NCBI GenBank assembly: GCA_021807975.1
Contig: JAKBCJ010000031.1
Coordinates: 1-19,328, forward strand
Length of the DNA: 19,328 bases
Direction of reading: 5' to 3'
Source: Pseudomonadota bacterium
Lineage (GTDB): Bacteria; Pseudomonadota; Alphaproteobacteria; Acetobacterales; Acetobacteraceae
The notes beneath the pieces were generated by a model. That model saw nothing but the letters and a program-made list of their open reading frames with translations. It ran no database searches and was not told the DNA's origin. Shown piece by piece: positions 1-7,595 of the stretch (positions within the stretch are counted from its first letter, which is position 1; the number at the start of each line of letters is the position of its first letter). The position numbers were made by a program, and so were the translations under genes.

Positions 1-532
1 ACTCGTACAGCATTGACCGCATCCGGGCGCCGAAACGGTCCATGGACAAGGAGAACATCGACCGCCCGGCGATATCCAGCGCCAGATTCTGCATCGTGGT
101 CAGCAGATCGATCGGCTTGCCGGCGGTCGCCCGCAAGCTGTCAATGGCCTGTTCCGTGCTGCCAACGATATGGCGGGCCAGCATCGGCATCACCCGCGGC
201 CCCAGCGCCGGGGCAACGGTGCGGCGTTGCAACTTCCAGGCATCGCCCTCACTCAGCAGCAGACCTTCCCCGGTGATCGGGCGCAGGATGCGGATAGACG
301 CCGGGGAGCGGCGGAAATTCCCCGGATTGGCCACCAGCACATGGTGAATGGCCTCTGGCGTATTCAGCAGAACACTGGTCTGGCCGAGGGATTTTCGGAT
401 GGTGAAGTCGTCGCGATACGCCGCTTTGGGCCAGATTGTCAGCGCATTGGTGCGGATCGCGCGCAGGAACGCCGCCGCCCCCAGCGGAGCCTCCGGCACG
501 GCCGGCACCGGGGGACGCAGCGTCAGGGACAT
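1..532 (-). CDS. cytochrome P450, N-terminal part (cut by window edge)
   Basis: P450s are haem-thiolate monooxygenases that insert one oxygen atom from O2 into organic substrates using electrons from a redox partner. The 177 visible residues match the N-terminal third of a soluble bacterial P450: the helix C motif WKLQRR (W99-x3-R103, contacting haem propionates) preceded by the typical stretch ITGEGLLLSEGD. The I helix, ExxR and haem-binding cysteine lie beyond the window, so intactness cannot be judged. It is the last visible gene of an operon read from 2290 downward. The alternative ATG at 544 sits directly after the TAG of the upstream flavin monooxygenase gene and would add four residues; I prefer 532 because the protein then starts MSLTLRPP, but coupling from 544 is equally possible. 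No transmembrane anchor is seen. The class is firm; the substrate is unknown. Confidence 0.85.
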   Translation of the reverse strand, partial: MSLTLRPPVPAVPEAPLGAAAFLRAIRTNALTIWPKAAYRDDFTIRKSLGQTSVLLNTPEAIHHVLVANPGNFRRSPASIRILRPITGEGLLLSEGDAWKLQRRTVAPALGPRVMPMLARHIVGSTEQAIDSLRATAGKPIDLLTTMQNLALDIAGRSMFSLSMDRFGARMRSMLYE

Positions 533-544
533 GGCGATGTCCAT

Positions 545-1798
545 CTATTCGGCTGCCAGATACGCGGGAACCACCGCGCGGCCGGCGGTATCCATCGGTT
601 TCGGCCACCAGCGATGGTCCCACTCGCTGAACAACGGCTCCAACTTCGGCCTCACATGCTCCGCGAACATGCGGGTGTTGTAGCGGCACAGCTCCTTGTT
701 CATGTTCCCGAACTGCAACAGCATCATCAGGTTGCCGACGTTCAGGTTGACCGCGACCTCCCGCAGTTGTTCGGCGACTTCGTCCGGGGAGCCGATGATG
801 ACGTAGCCGTTGTCCACGATCGCATCCATTTCGCGGGCCAGGGTATTGAACTTGCTGCCATACTCGGCCGCTTTCGAGACCTGGCTTTGCAGCCCCTTGC
901 GCTGCGTCGCCTCGGTGGAATAACCCGGCGGTGCCGCGAAGCGCGGGTCGATGTGCAGGCAGTTGCCGTAGAAGTATTCGGCGGCCTGACCATACAGATC
1001 CATCGCGTGCTGGCGGCTTTCGCCAACGCCGACGAATTGCAGGAAGCCGGCGCGATACGGGTTCCGGTCCTTGCCCAGGCGCGCCATTTCGTCCCAGAAA
1101 CCGTTCATCGTGGCCTGTCCGATCTTATAGCCGTAATAGGACAGATAGCAGTAAACGTAGTCCATCTCGGCGCACCAATGCCACGTTTCCACCGATCCGC
1201 CACCGGGCACCCAGATCGGCGGATGCGGCGCATCCTGCACCGGGCGCGGCCAGATATTGACGTAGCGTTGCTGATTATAGCGCCCGTTGAAGGCGAAGGT
1301 GTCCTTGTCGGTCCAGGCGCGCACGACCAGGTCATGGGCCTCCAGATACCGCTCCCGCAGCATTGACGGATTCTGACCGTAGGCGAAACAGGTGTCCATC
1401 GGCGAGCCGACCGGGAAGCCCGCGATCAGCCGGCCGCCGGAGATGCAGTCGATCATCGCGAACTCCTCGGCAACCCGGGTCGGCGGATTGTACAGCGCCA
1501 GGGAGTTTCCCATCACGCACAGCGCGGTGTCGGTGGTCCGTCGGGCGAGGGAGGACGCGATGAGGTTGGGCGAAGGCATCAGGCCGTAGCCGTTGGAGTG
1601 ATGTTCGTTCACGCAAATCGCGTCGAACCCGACCTCGGCCGCGTATTCAAGCTCGTCCATGAAGTCGTTGTACATCAGGTGCGCCCGCTTGGGGTCGAAC
1701 AACGAGGAGTGGATATCCACCCAGACCGACGGGTGCTTGCCCCGGAAGTTCTCCGGCAGTTCGGTGTAGGGCATCAGATGGAACCACATCAGCTTCAT
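545..1798 (-). CDS. LLM class flavin-dependent oxidoreductase (luciferase-like monooxygenase)
   Basis: This 417-residue protein belongs to the bacterial luciferase-like TIM-barrel family, whose members use reduced FMN or F420 to oxygenate or reduce organic substrates. Recognisable family stretches are the N-terminal MWFHLMPY strand, GFDAICVNEHH around residues 57-67 (the active-site NEHH typical of the class), the GGRLIAGFPVGSP loop near residue 120, and the late IIGSPDEVAEQL segment that precedes the last helices. A GGGAG-type ribosome site (GGGAG at 1807-1811) stands 8 bases before the ATG. The gene begins 15 bases after the thioesterase stop and ends immediately before the P450, so the three are almost certainly co-transcribed. 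Two unrelated monooxygenases side by side suggest successive oxidations of one compound. The cofactor (FMN or F420) cannot be decided from sequence alone. Confidence 0.9.
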   Translation of the reverse strand: MKLMWFHLMPYTELPENFRGKHPSVWVDIHSSLFDPKRAHLMYNDFMDELEYAAEVGFDAICVNEHHSNGYGLMPSPNLIASSLARRTTDTALCVMGNSLALYNPPTRVAEEFAMIDCISGGRLIAGFPVGSPMDTCFAYGQNPSMLRERYLEAHDLVVRAWTDKDTFAFNGRYNQQRYVNIWPRPVQDAPHPPIWVPGGGSVETWHWCAEMDYVYCYLSYYGYKIGQATMNGFWDEMARLGKDRNPYRAGFLQFVGVGESRQHAMDLYGQAAEYFYGNCLHIDPRFAAPPGYSTEATQRKGLQSQVSKAAEYGSKFNTLAREMDAIVDNGYVIIGSPDEVAEQLREVAVNLNVGNLMMLLQFGNMNKELCRYNTRMFAEHVRPKLEPLFSEWDHRWWPKPMDTAGRAVVPAYLAAE

Positions 1799-1813
1799 GG
1801 CTTCTTCTCCCTG

Positions 1814-2290
1814 TTATTTGGCAGGCAACGCGATCCGGCGCCCCGCCCCTTTCGGCAATTCGGCCGGCTTATAGGTCTTTACGGCGTCTTGCAGCGCGGC
1901 CTGTTGGTCCGGCGGGAACGGTGCCACACGCCGGATGCCCATGTCGATATGCAACGCCATCAGCTCCTGCACAGCCGAACGTTCGCCGCTGTCGGCGTGG
2001 AACATCTCGTGGAAGTAGTGGACCCGCTTGGTGTCAGCGCCCAGCAGCCACGTGCGTACCGTCAGCCGGTCACCCAGATGCACCTCACGCTCATAAATCG
2101 TGTGGGTTTCGGCGGTGAAGCAGGAGTTGCCCGACGCCTCCCGATACGCATCGCCGATGCCCAGCGCGGTGTACAGCGCGTCGGTCGCGTAATCAAAAAC
2201 GACCACATAATAAGCCAGATTCATGTGTCCGTTGGAGTCGATCCACTCGGGCCGGACAACATCTCGGTATTCAACGACGGGTTTGCTCAT
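1814..2290 (-). CDS. 4HBT-type hotdog acyl-CoA thioesterase
   Basis: This 158-residue single hotdog domain would hydrolyse an acyl-CoA thioester in the cytoplasm. The motif WIDSNGHMNLAYY at residues 16-28 is the hallmark N-terminal loop of the 4-hydroxybenzoyl-CoA thioesterase family. The overall pattern (VRPEWID.NGHMN, then FDYATDALY and a later TKRVHYFHEM strand) resembles betainyl-CoA thioesterases of carnitine degradation, but no carnitine dehydrogenase or beta-keto acid cleavage gene is present here, so that substrate is not claimed. I chose the ATG at 2290 because upstream codons read into the divergent exporter promoter and lose family similarity. It is the first gene of the operon continuing to the luciferase-like protein and the P450, and is 48 bases from the diverging MFS gene. 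Confidence 0.85.
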   Translation of the reverse strand: MSKPVVEYRDVVRPEWIDSNGHMNLAYYVVVFDYATDALYTALGIGDAYREASGNSCFTAETHTIYEREVHLGDRLTVRTWLLGADTKRVHYFHEMFHADSGERSAVQELMALHIDMGIRRVAPFPPDQQAALQDAVKTYKPAELPKGAGRRIALPAK

Positions 2291-2338
2291 GATGCGGCGC
2301 ACCTTGTTGGGGAAGCCGGTCTCGGTCAAGTTGCGGCG

Positions 2339-3721
2339 ATGACGAATCCGATACGAGCCGAAGAGCCCGACGGCCTGCCGCCCCGCGAACGCCGCGCGGC
2401 CCTGACCACCATCGTGATCGCCATCGCGGTGTCGGTGCTGGCGTCGGTGATCGCCAACATCGCACTGCCGTCGATGGCGAGGGAGTTGCACGCCACACCG
2501 GCTGAATCGATCTGGGTGGTGAACGCCTATCAGTTGGCGGTGACGGTGGCGCTGCTGCCGTTGGCGGCACTGGGCGACATCGTCGGCTACCGGCGAATTT
2601 ACAACTGGGGACTTGTGGTCTTCACCCTGGCGTCTCTGGCCTGTGGATTGGCGGACTCACTGCCGGTGCTGGTCGATGCCCGGGTGCTGCAAGGCCTTGG
2701 TTCGGCTGGAATCATGAGCGTGAACACCGCGCTTGTGCGGTTCATCTTCCCCCGTGCATCGCTGGGGCGCGGGATCGGCACGATCGCGCTGGTGGTGGCA
2801 ACGTGTTCGGCCGCCGGGCCGACGATCGCCGCCGCGATCCTGGCGGTGGCATCGTGGCACTGGCTGTTCCTGGTCAACATTCCATTCGGGATTCTGGCGG
2901 CCTGGCTCGCCCTGCGGTCGCTGCCGGACACGCCGAAATCGGGGCACGCGTTCGACCTGACAAGTGCGGCGTTGAACGCGGCTACCTTCGGGTTGCTGCT
3001 GATCGGGCTGAATGGCATCGGCCGGGGCCATGCGATTTGGGTAGCGGTGGAACTGCTGGGCGGCGCGGTGGCCGGGGTGGTGTTCATCCGGCGGCAGAAC
3101 CGAATGACGGAGCCGATGCTGCCGGTCGATCTGTTCCGCAAACCGATCTTCGCATTGTCGGTGGCGACGTCGGTATGCTCGTACAGCGCGCAGACGATCG
3201 CCTTCCTGGCCCTGCCATTCTACTTCGCGATTGCCGGCGGGATGTCGCAGTCGCGCATCGGACTGTTGATTACTCCATGGCCGGCGGTCGTGGTGATCGT
3301 GGCCCCGATCGCCGGGCGGCTGTCGGACCGGTATCCGGCTGGACTGCTGGGCGGGATGGGTCTGGCGGTGCTGACAGCCGGGCTGCTGCTGATGCTGTCA
3401 TTACCGCCGGCCCCTCCGTTCATCGACGTGGTGTGGCGCGCGATGGTCTGCGGCATCGGGTTCGGGTTCTTTCAATCGCCGAACAATCGAGCATTGATTT
3501 CGGCGGCGCCCAGGTCGCGCAGCGGCGTGGCGAGCGGGGTGCTGTCCACCGCTCGGTTGACCGGCCAAACCATCGGCGGTGTGGCGGTGGCGGTGATTTT
3601 CGCGCTGGATCGCGGGAATATTCCCGGCGGCGTCTGGGCCGCGCTGGCCGTGGGGGCGGCGTTCTCGGGGTTAGCGTGCGCGATCAGCTTCCTGCGGCTG
3701 ACGCAGCCGGAGGCGGGTTAG
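2339..3721 (+). CDS. MFS transporter, DHA2 (EmrB/QacA-type) drug exporter family
   Basis: This 460-residue inner-membrane protein has the hallmarks of 14-helix proton-driven exporters: WVVNAYQLAVTVALLPLAALGD (helix 2 to motif A region, followed by GYRRIY), an RVLQGLG motif B near residue 122, and an antiporter motif C segment GTIALVVATCSAAGP followed by WHWLFLVNIPFG. The hydrophobic pattern continues to the C terminus without interruption. The ATG at 2339 is preceded by only a weak ribosome site; earlier in-frame codons overlap the opposite thioesterase and look non-coding. It diverges from the thioesterase/LLM/P450 operon with a 48-base gap, so a shared promoter region and a role in exporting the substrate or product of that operon are reasonable inferences. 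A vapB remnant begins directly after its stop. Confidence 0.9.
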   Translation: MTNPIRAEEPDGLPPRERRAALTTIVIAIAVSVLASVIANIALPSMARELHATPAESIWVVNAYQLAVTVALLPLAALGDIVGYRRIYNWGLVVFTLASLACGLADSLPVLVDARVLQGLGSAGIMSVNTALVRFIFPRASLGRGIGTIALVVATCSAAGPTIAAAILAVASWHWLFLVNIPFGILAAWLALRSLPDTPKSGHAFDLTSAALNAATFGLLLIGLNGIGRGHAIWVAVELLGGAVAGVVFIRRQNRMTEPMLPVDLFRKPIFALSVATSVCSYSAQTIAFLALPFYFAIAGGMSQSRIGLLITPWPAVVVIVAPIAGRLSDRYPAGLLGGMGLAVLTAGLLLMLSLPPAPPFIDVVWRAMVCGIGFGFFQSPNNRALISAAPRSRSGVASGVLSTARLTGQTIGGVAVAVIFALDRGNIPGGVWAALAVGAAFSGLACAISFLRLTQPEAG

Positions 3722-3882
3722 GCCGCGGTGATACAGGCCGTGCAGGCCGAATTGAGCCGAATGGTCCGGACGGTGCCGCTTCGGGATCGGTTCGCCGCTC
3801 GGCGCGCGTCCATCCGCTGCCACCCGCTACCGGGCAGGTCACCGACAAGACGTATTTCGATGAGTTGTCCGGAGGCCTATGA
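3722..3882 (+). pseudogene. vapB antitoxin remnant, frameshifted and lacking its N terminus
   Basis: Two short reading frames together spell the C-terminal half of a VapB-type antitoxin. From 3722 the frame reads AAVIQAVQAELSRMVRTVPL and RDRFAA; from about 3799 the next frame reads ARVHPLPPATGQ and VTDKTYFDELSGGL before TGA at 3880-3882. Joined, they resemble the toxin-binding tail of VapB proteins paired with this VapC subtype, with the frame change near 3796-3806 (equivalent to one missing base). The ribbon-helix-helix-like DNA-binding N terminus is absent: the frame is closed by the MFS stop codon at 3719-3721. The remnant's TGA overlaps the vapC ATG, which is the normal vapBC junction. 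A single-base assembly error could explain the frameshift but not the missing N terminus. The identification rests on pattern recognition, not on an alignment. Confidence 0.6.
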
Positions 3883-4274
3883 CCATTATTGCCGACGCGT
3901 CGGCGCTGATCGCCATCATTACTGGCGAGAGCGACGCTGACATGCTCGCCGCTACGCTGGAGGCCGACGATGCACGACGTTGCTCCGCGGTCTCGGTCCG
4001 GGAGGCCATGGCAGGCCTCCGCCGATCCCACAGCTTTACGGTCGCGGAGGCTCGCAGCCAGATTGATTTGTTCCTGAATGCCGGCGGCTTCCGGTTCGTC
4101 AACATCGGCGAACGGGAATGGAAGACCGCAGCCGAGCCATTCGCCGCATATGGGAAAGAACGCCATCCGGCCGCACACAACATGGGCGATTGTTTCGCCC
4201 ATGCCTGCGCTCGGTCGAATCAAGCGAAACCACTCTACAAGGGCGACGATTTCGAGCAGACCGACCTTGGGTAG
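3879..4274 (+). CDS. vapC: VapC-family PIN-domain ribonuclease toxin
   Basis: This 131-residue protein is a PIN-domain endoribonuclease, the toxin of type II VapBC systems, which typically cleaves tRNA or rRNA and is silenced by binding VapB. The acidic Mg2+ site appears complete: D6 (in IADASALIAI), E42 (SVREAMAGL), D104 (HNMGDCFAHACA) and the D123/D124 pair (LYKGDDFEQTDL). The length is normal for the family. The ribosome site GGAGG at 3871-3875 is 3 bases from the ATG, and the ATG overlaps the TGA of the upstream antitoxin remnant (ATGA). Because that antitoxin is broken, the toxin must be unexpressed, weakened by a subtle change, or restrained by a VapB made elsewhere. It is convergent with amt, with 19 bases between the two stops. 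Confidence 0.88.
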   Translation: MTIIADASALIAIITGESDADMLAATLEADDARRCSAVSVREAMAGLRRSHSFTVAEARSQIDLFLNAGGFRFVNIGEREWKTAAEPFAAYGKERHPAAHNMGDCFAHACARSNQAKPLYKGDDFEQTDLG

Positions 4275-4293
4275 AGCAGCCCGCTTTCCGCGA

Positions 4294-5556
4294 TCAAAAC
4301 ACCTGCTCACCATGCAGGACGATATCCAGCCCTTCCCGCTCCTCCTCCCTGCTGACCCGCAGGCCCACCACCATGTCGGTGATCTTGAGCAGCACCCAAC
4401 TGGCGGCCGCGCAGTAAACAATCGTGGCGGCCACGCCCACGGCCTGAACCGCAAGTAACGACAGCCCCCCGACATAGGCGCCTGACGGCGCATCCTTCGT
4501 GGCGGACAACGGGCCGAACGCGAACCAGCCGGTGGCCAGCGTGCCGAGGATGCCGCCAATGCCGTGCACCCCGAACGCGTCCAGGCTGTCGTCGTAGCCG
4601 AAGGCTGCTTTCATCGTGGTTGCTGTCCAGAAGCAAACCGCGCCCGCCACCAGACCAATCGCCAGTGCGGGGCCCGGCAGCACGAAGCCTGCCGCCGGGG
4701 TAATCGCCACAAGCCCGGCCACCGCGCCGGAGATTGCGCCCAGCACCGAGGGCTTGCCGCGCAGGAACCACTCGGCGAAGGTCCAGGTCAGTGTCGCGCC
4801 CGCCGCGGCGATCTGTGTCACCAGCACCGCCATGCCCGCCCGGCCATTCGCCGCCAGGGCGCCCCCGGAATTGAAGCCCATCCAGCCGATCCACAGCAGC
4901 GAGGCGCCGATAACGGCATAGCTCAGGTTCCAAGGTGCCATGTTCTCATGCCCGTAGCCCAGGCGCTTTCCCAGCATCAGCGCGCAAATCAGCCCGGACA
5001 CGCCGCAGTTGATCTCCACCACCGTGCCGCCGGCGAAGTCCGCAAGCCCCATGGTCGCGAGCCAGCCGGTCGGTGCCCACACCCAATGCGCCAGAGGGGC
5101 GTAAACCAGCAGCGACCACAGCGTGAAGAACACCAGCATCGCGGAGAACTTCATCCGGTCGGCGCAGCTTCCGGTGACCACCGCCGGGGTGATGATGGCG
5201 AAGGCCATCTGGTACATCAGAAACACGCTCTCAGGAATGGTCGTAGGCTGGGCGTTGGCCGAACCGGCGCCCAGCGTAAACGGCTTGTCCCAGTTGTCCG
5301 CCAGACCGTTCAGGAACACGCGCGATAAATCGCCGATCCAGGCGTTGCCGTTGGTGAACGCCAGGGAATAGCCCGCGACTACCCAAACGACCGTCATCGC
5401 CGCGCAGAGCATGAACGACTGCATCATGATGGCGAGGACATTCTTCTTCCGGACCATACCGGCATAAAACAGAGCCAGTCCCGGTATGGTCATCAGCAGC
5501 ACCAGGATAGTACTGACCAGCACCCAGGCGACGTCGCCCGGTTCGACATGTTGCAT
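4294..5556 (-). CDS. amt: ammonium transporter, Amt/MEP/Rh family, with Glu in place of the first pore His
   Basis: This inner-membrane channel conducts ammonium into the cell as a trimer. The 420 residues carry the family signature DFAGGTVV (D173), the gating-region and TM segments in the usual order, GKPSVLGAISGAVAGLV, and the C-terminal VGLRVSREEEREGLD helix that contacts PII proteins. The second pore histidine is present (GVHGIGG, H331), but the first, H168 of E. coli AmtB, is glutamate here: the GAG codon at 5014-5016 gives GGTVVEIN. Yeast Mep1/Mep3 proteins carry the same replacement. I chose the ATG at 5556 because GGGGGAA lies 6 bases upstream, the protein then starts as Amt proteins usually do (PGDVAWVLVSTILVLLMT), and a sigma-54-like element lies upstream; ATGs at 5571 and 5616 are alternatives. 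No glnK/glnB partner gene is adjacent. Confidence 0.95.
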   Translation of the reverse strand: MQHVEPGDVAWVLVSTILVLLMTIPGLALFYAGMVRKKNVLAIMMQSFMLCAAMTVVWVVAGYSLAFTNGNAWIGDLSRVFLNGLADNWDKPFTLGAGSANAQPTTIPESVFLMYQMAFAIITPAVVTGSCADRMKFSAMLVFFTLWSLLVYAPLAHWVWAPTGWLATMGLADFAGGTVVEINCGVSGLICALMLGKRLGYGHENMAPWNLSYAVIGASLLWIGWMGFNSGGALAANGRAGMAVLVTQIAAAGATLTWTFAEWFLRGKPSVLGAISGAVAGLVAITPAAGFVLPGPALAIGLVAGAVCFWTATTMKAAFGYDDSLDAFGVHGIGGILGTLATGWFAFGPLSATKDAPSGAYVGGLSLLAVQAVGVAATIVYCAAASWVLLKITDMVVGLRVSREEEREGLDIVLHGEQVF

Positions 5557-5586
5557 CGGATATTCCCCCATGGTGGGGGGTGCCAA

Positions 5587-5602
5587 CTCAAGAACCGTGC
5601 CA
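5587..5602 (-). promoter_or_regulatory. candidate sigma-54 (-24/-12) promoter of amt
   Basis: Read on the minus strand the sequence is TGGCACGGTTCTTGAG. The sigma-54 consensus is TGGCACG-N4-TTGC, so the -24 half is perfect and the spacing right, while the -12 half ends GA instead of GC. Predicted transcription would begin roughly 20 bases before the ATG at 5556, consistent with that start and not with the longer reading from 5616. Amt genes are commonly driven by NtrC and sigma-54 under nitrogen limitation. I saw no convincing NtrC dyad in the 130 bases upstream. Confidence 0.5.
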
Positions 5603-5730
5603 CGAATATCGGCCATCGAAGCGCGCGGAAATGGCTGGTTGACTAGTATTTAGGCACACGTTCACGCGCTCGCGAGGACCAAATGACAGGCGAATGATGG
5701 CGAGAGATGCGAAACGGCCGCGCTTAAATC

Positions 5731-6531
5731 TTAAGCAGCCTCGGCCATCTGCCTCGGCCGATAGATCGCGATGTGGGTCGCCTGGATCACCGGGACAGCC
5801 TCATTGGCGACCACCATGCAGTCCAGTTCCACCCATTTGTGGCCCTTATGTTCGTAGTTTTTGGTGATCCGGGCTCGCACTGTCAGCGTGTCGCCGACAT
5901 GGGCAAGCCCGAGGTTGCGCACGGTGCTGCCCATGTGAATCCAGGCCGGCAGGATGACGTTGTGGGTCAGCACCCAGTTGCAACAGCGCAAGATCGTGCC
6001 GGTGTGAACGATCTTCTCCTTGCGGTAGAGCGGATCGGTTTCCCGGATATCCAGCAGGTCCTGCGCATGGAACGCCTCGGTCACCGGCAGCGGCGCCATG
6101 CCGAGCCAGTCGCCGACCCGCAGGGTGGTTTCGTCGGCGGCAGCGCGTTCGGTGCGCGGTGCCACCGCCTTGTAGCCGCTCAGCGCCGGGGCCGGCCCCG
6201 GGTTCGCAGGCAGTGCCGCCCGGCCGGTCGCACACAGCACGCCCTGACTATGAACCGCCAGGGCCATGCCGTCGGCATCCTCGGCCGCCGTGACTTCGGC
6301 GATGTCGCCTTCATAGACCGGCTTGCCGAACTTCGCCTCCCCGGTGCCATGTTCCAGCCATGGACGGCCCCAGCGCTGTAGCGGTTGATGCGTCATATAG
6401 GCATAGACATTGACGCCACCGACGAAGCCGCCCTTGAAGCCGAAGCGCCGGGCGGTGGCGTCGTCGTGGATCTTGTTCTCCGACGCCTTCGCGGTGTTGA
6501 AGGCGGAGACGAGGTAGGGGGCCAGGGACAT
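5731..6531 (-). CDS. MaoC-like (double hotdog) acyl-CoA dehydratase-related protein
   Basis: The 266 residues look like two hotdog domains in tandem. The first contains ENKIHDDATARRFGFKGGFV (residues 18-37), the hydratase-2 motif pattern in which an Asp/His pair hydrates an enoyl-CoA (H22 with D23 or D24 here). The second (about 130-260) contains LDIRETDPLYRKEKIVHTGT and the hotdog strand GDTLTVRARITKNYEHKGHKWVELD. It may therefore hydrate or dehydrate an acyl-CoA, or be a binding or thioesterase variant; the canonical GDxNPxH triplet is altered, so activity is uncertain. GGAG lies 8 bases before the ATG. It follows the VOC gene by 25 bases on the same strand and is probably co-transcribed with it; the amt gene downstream has its own promoter candidate. 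Confidence 0.75.
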   Translation of the reverse strand: MSLAPYLVSAFNTAKASENKIHDDATARRFGFKGGFVGGVNVYAYMTHQPLQRWGRPWLEHGTGEAKFGKPVYEGDIAEVTAAEDADGMALAVHSQGVLCATGRAALPANPGPAPALSGYKAVAPRTERAAADETTLRVGDWLGMAPLPVTEAFHAQDLLDIRETDPLYRKEKIVHTGTILRCCNWVLTHNVILPAWIHMGSTVRNLGLAHVGDTLTVRARITKNYEHKGHKWVELDCMVVANEAVPVIQATHIAIYRPRQMAEAA

Positions 6532-6556
6532 GACCGGATCTCCGTTTGGGGACAGG

Positions 6557-7447
6557 CTAGTTCAAAGCCCACAGACCGACTTCGTAACCGGGCACGAAGT
6601 TGCGGTTCGACATATCCGGGTTGCGGTTGATGAACGTCCGGTTGAACATCGGATGGCGCATGCTGCGGGTTTCGTGCTCGATCCGGAACAGCGGTTTGTT
6701 GGTGTCCACATCGACGATATCCAGGAATCGATACTGGTGCTGGTCGCTTTCCTCGGAGATCAGGCCACGCTCCAGCAGTTTCTTGTGCGGGCCGGAGAAG
6801 TCGGCCAGCGTGATCTGGATGTGGTGCATGTCGTATTCGGGGATCGGCGCGGTGGTTTCGCGGTAGATCACCTTAGCCTCACCCGAGCAGCTAGCCCAGG
6901 CATAGGGGCCTCGTTCGTCGTTTGAGACGCCTGAGATGCCGCCCAGGATTTCCTTGTAGAAACGGGCGATCGCCGCGAGGTCCGTCCCGGCGGGGATGTC
7001 GAATTCGACATAGGGCATGCCGACGCGCATCGAACCGAAGCGGGCCGGATCGGGCGTGTGGACGCGGATGCGATTTCCCCACGGGCAAACGGCTTCCACC
7101 GTATCACCGGCCTGGCGAAAGCTGAATTTTGTTCCTTCCAGGTATTTTCCGGCGTTGTGCAGGCGCTTCATCAACGCTTCCAGGTCGGGCAGCACCAGGG
7201 CGGTGGTGCCGCGCAGCACGTCGGTGCCACGGGTCGGCAGGTGGAACTGCCCCTTGCCGACATTCACCCACATATTGTCGAGCCCGGCCATCAGATAGGG
7301 GTCGCGGGTCAGGCCCAGGCCCATGATGTAGAACGCCACCGCCTTGCTTTGGTCCGGCACGCGGACGTTGACATGGCCGAGTTCGACGATGTTACCGAAA
7401 TCCTCGGCGGTGCGGTCGAAAACCGGTGTCGCGGCGTTGGTGTCCAT
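6557..7447 (-). CDS. VOC family protein (glyoxalase/extradiol dioxygenase-like)
   Basis: This 296-residue protein has two vicinal-oxygen-chelate modules. The first starts at VELGHVNVRVPDQSKAVAFY (H25 is the usual first metal ligand) and ends at AVCPWGNRIRVHTP; the second starts around residue 143 (VGMPYVEFDIPAGTDLAAIA), followed by MHHIQITLADFSG and ending at KPLFRIEHETRSM. VOC proteins bind a divalent metal and carry out dioxygenation, isomerisation, epoxide opening or simple ligand binding; the reaction cannot be fixed here. The final 35 residues (after FRIEHE) form an extension rich in Asn and Arg. AGGAG about 9 bases before the ATG supports the start at 7447. It is the first gene of the pair with the hotdog protein and diverges from the MFS gene at 7596. 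Confidence 0.82.
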   Translation of the reverse strand: MDTNAATPVFDRTAEDFGNIVELGHVNVRVPDQSKAVAFYIMGLGLTRDPYLMAGLDNMWVNVGKGQFHLPTRGTDVLRGTTALVLPDLEALMKRLHNAGKYLEGTKFSFRQAGDTVEAVCPWGNRIRVHTPDPARFGSMRVGMPYVEFDIPAGTDLAAIARFYKEILGGISGVSNDERGPYAWASCSGEAKVIYRETTAPIPEYDMHHIQITLADFSGPHKKLLERGLISEESDQHQYRFLDIVDVDTNKPLFRIEHETRSMRHPMFNRTFINRNPDMSNRNFVPGYEVGLWALN

Positions 7448-7595
7448 CCCCTGCGTCTCCTGCGTGGCTGCGTTCAGCGTTGGCCTTCATCGTAACCCTG
7501 GCCGCGTATCTGGTCCATCCCGGCGGGGCGTGCTTGTATCGCGGCCAAGCAAACAGACCGGGAAACGTCATGAAATCGATCGATTCGGCGGCGCC

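Noticed and set aside
2803..3882. 359-codon plus-strand frame overlapping the DHA2 exporter
   Set aside because: Only its last about 28 codons look meaningful (VapB tail); the rest is a shadow of the exporter frame, so it was used only for the vapB remnant.
5722..5736. Short palindrome GCTTAA-ATC-TTAAGC at the 3' end of the hotdog gene
   Set aside because: Six-base arms with a three-base loop overlap the stop codon; too short and AT-rich for a convincing terminator or operator.
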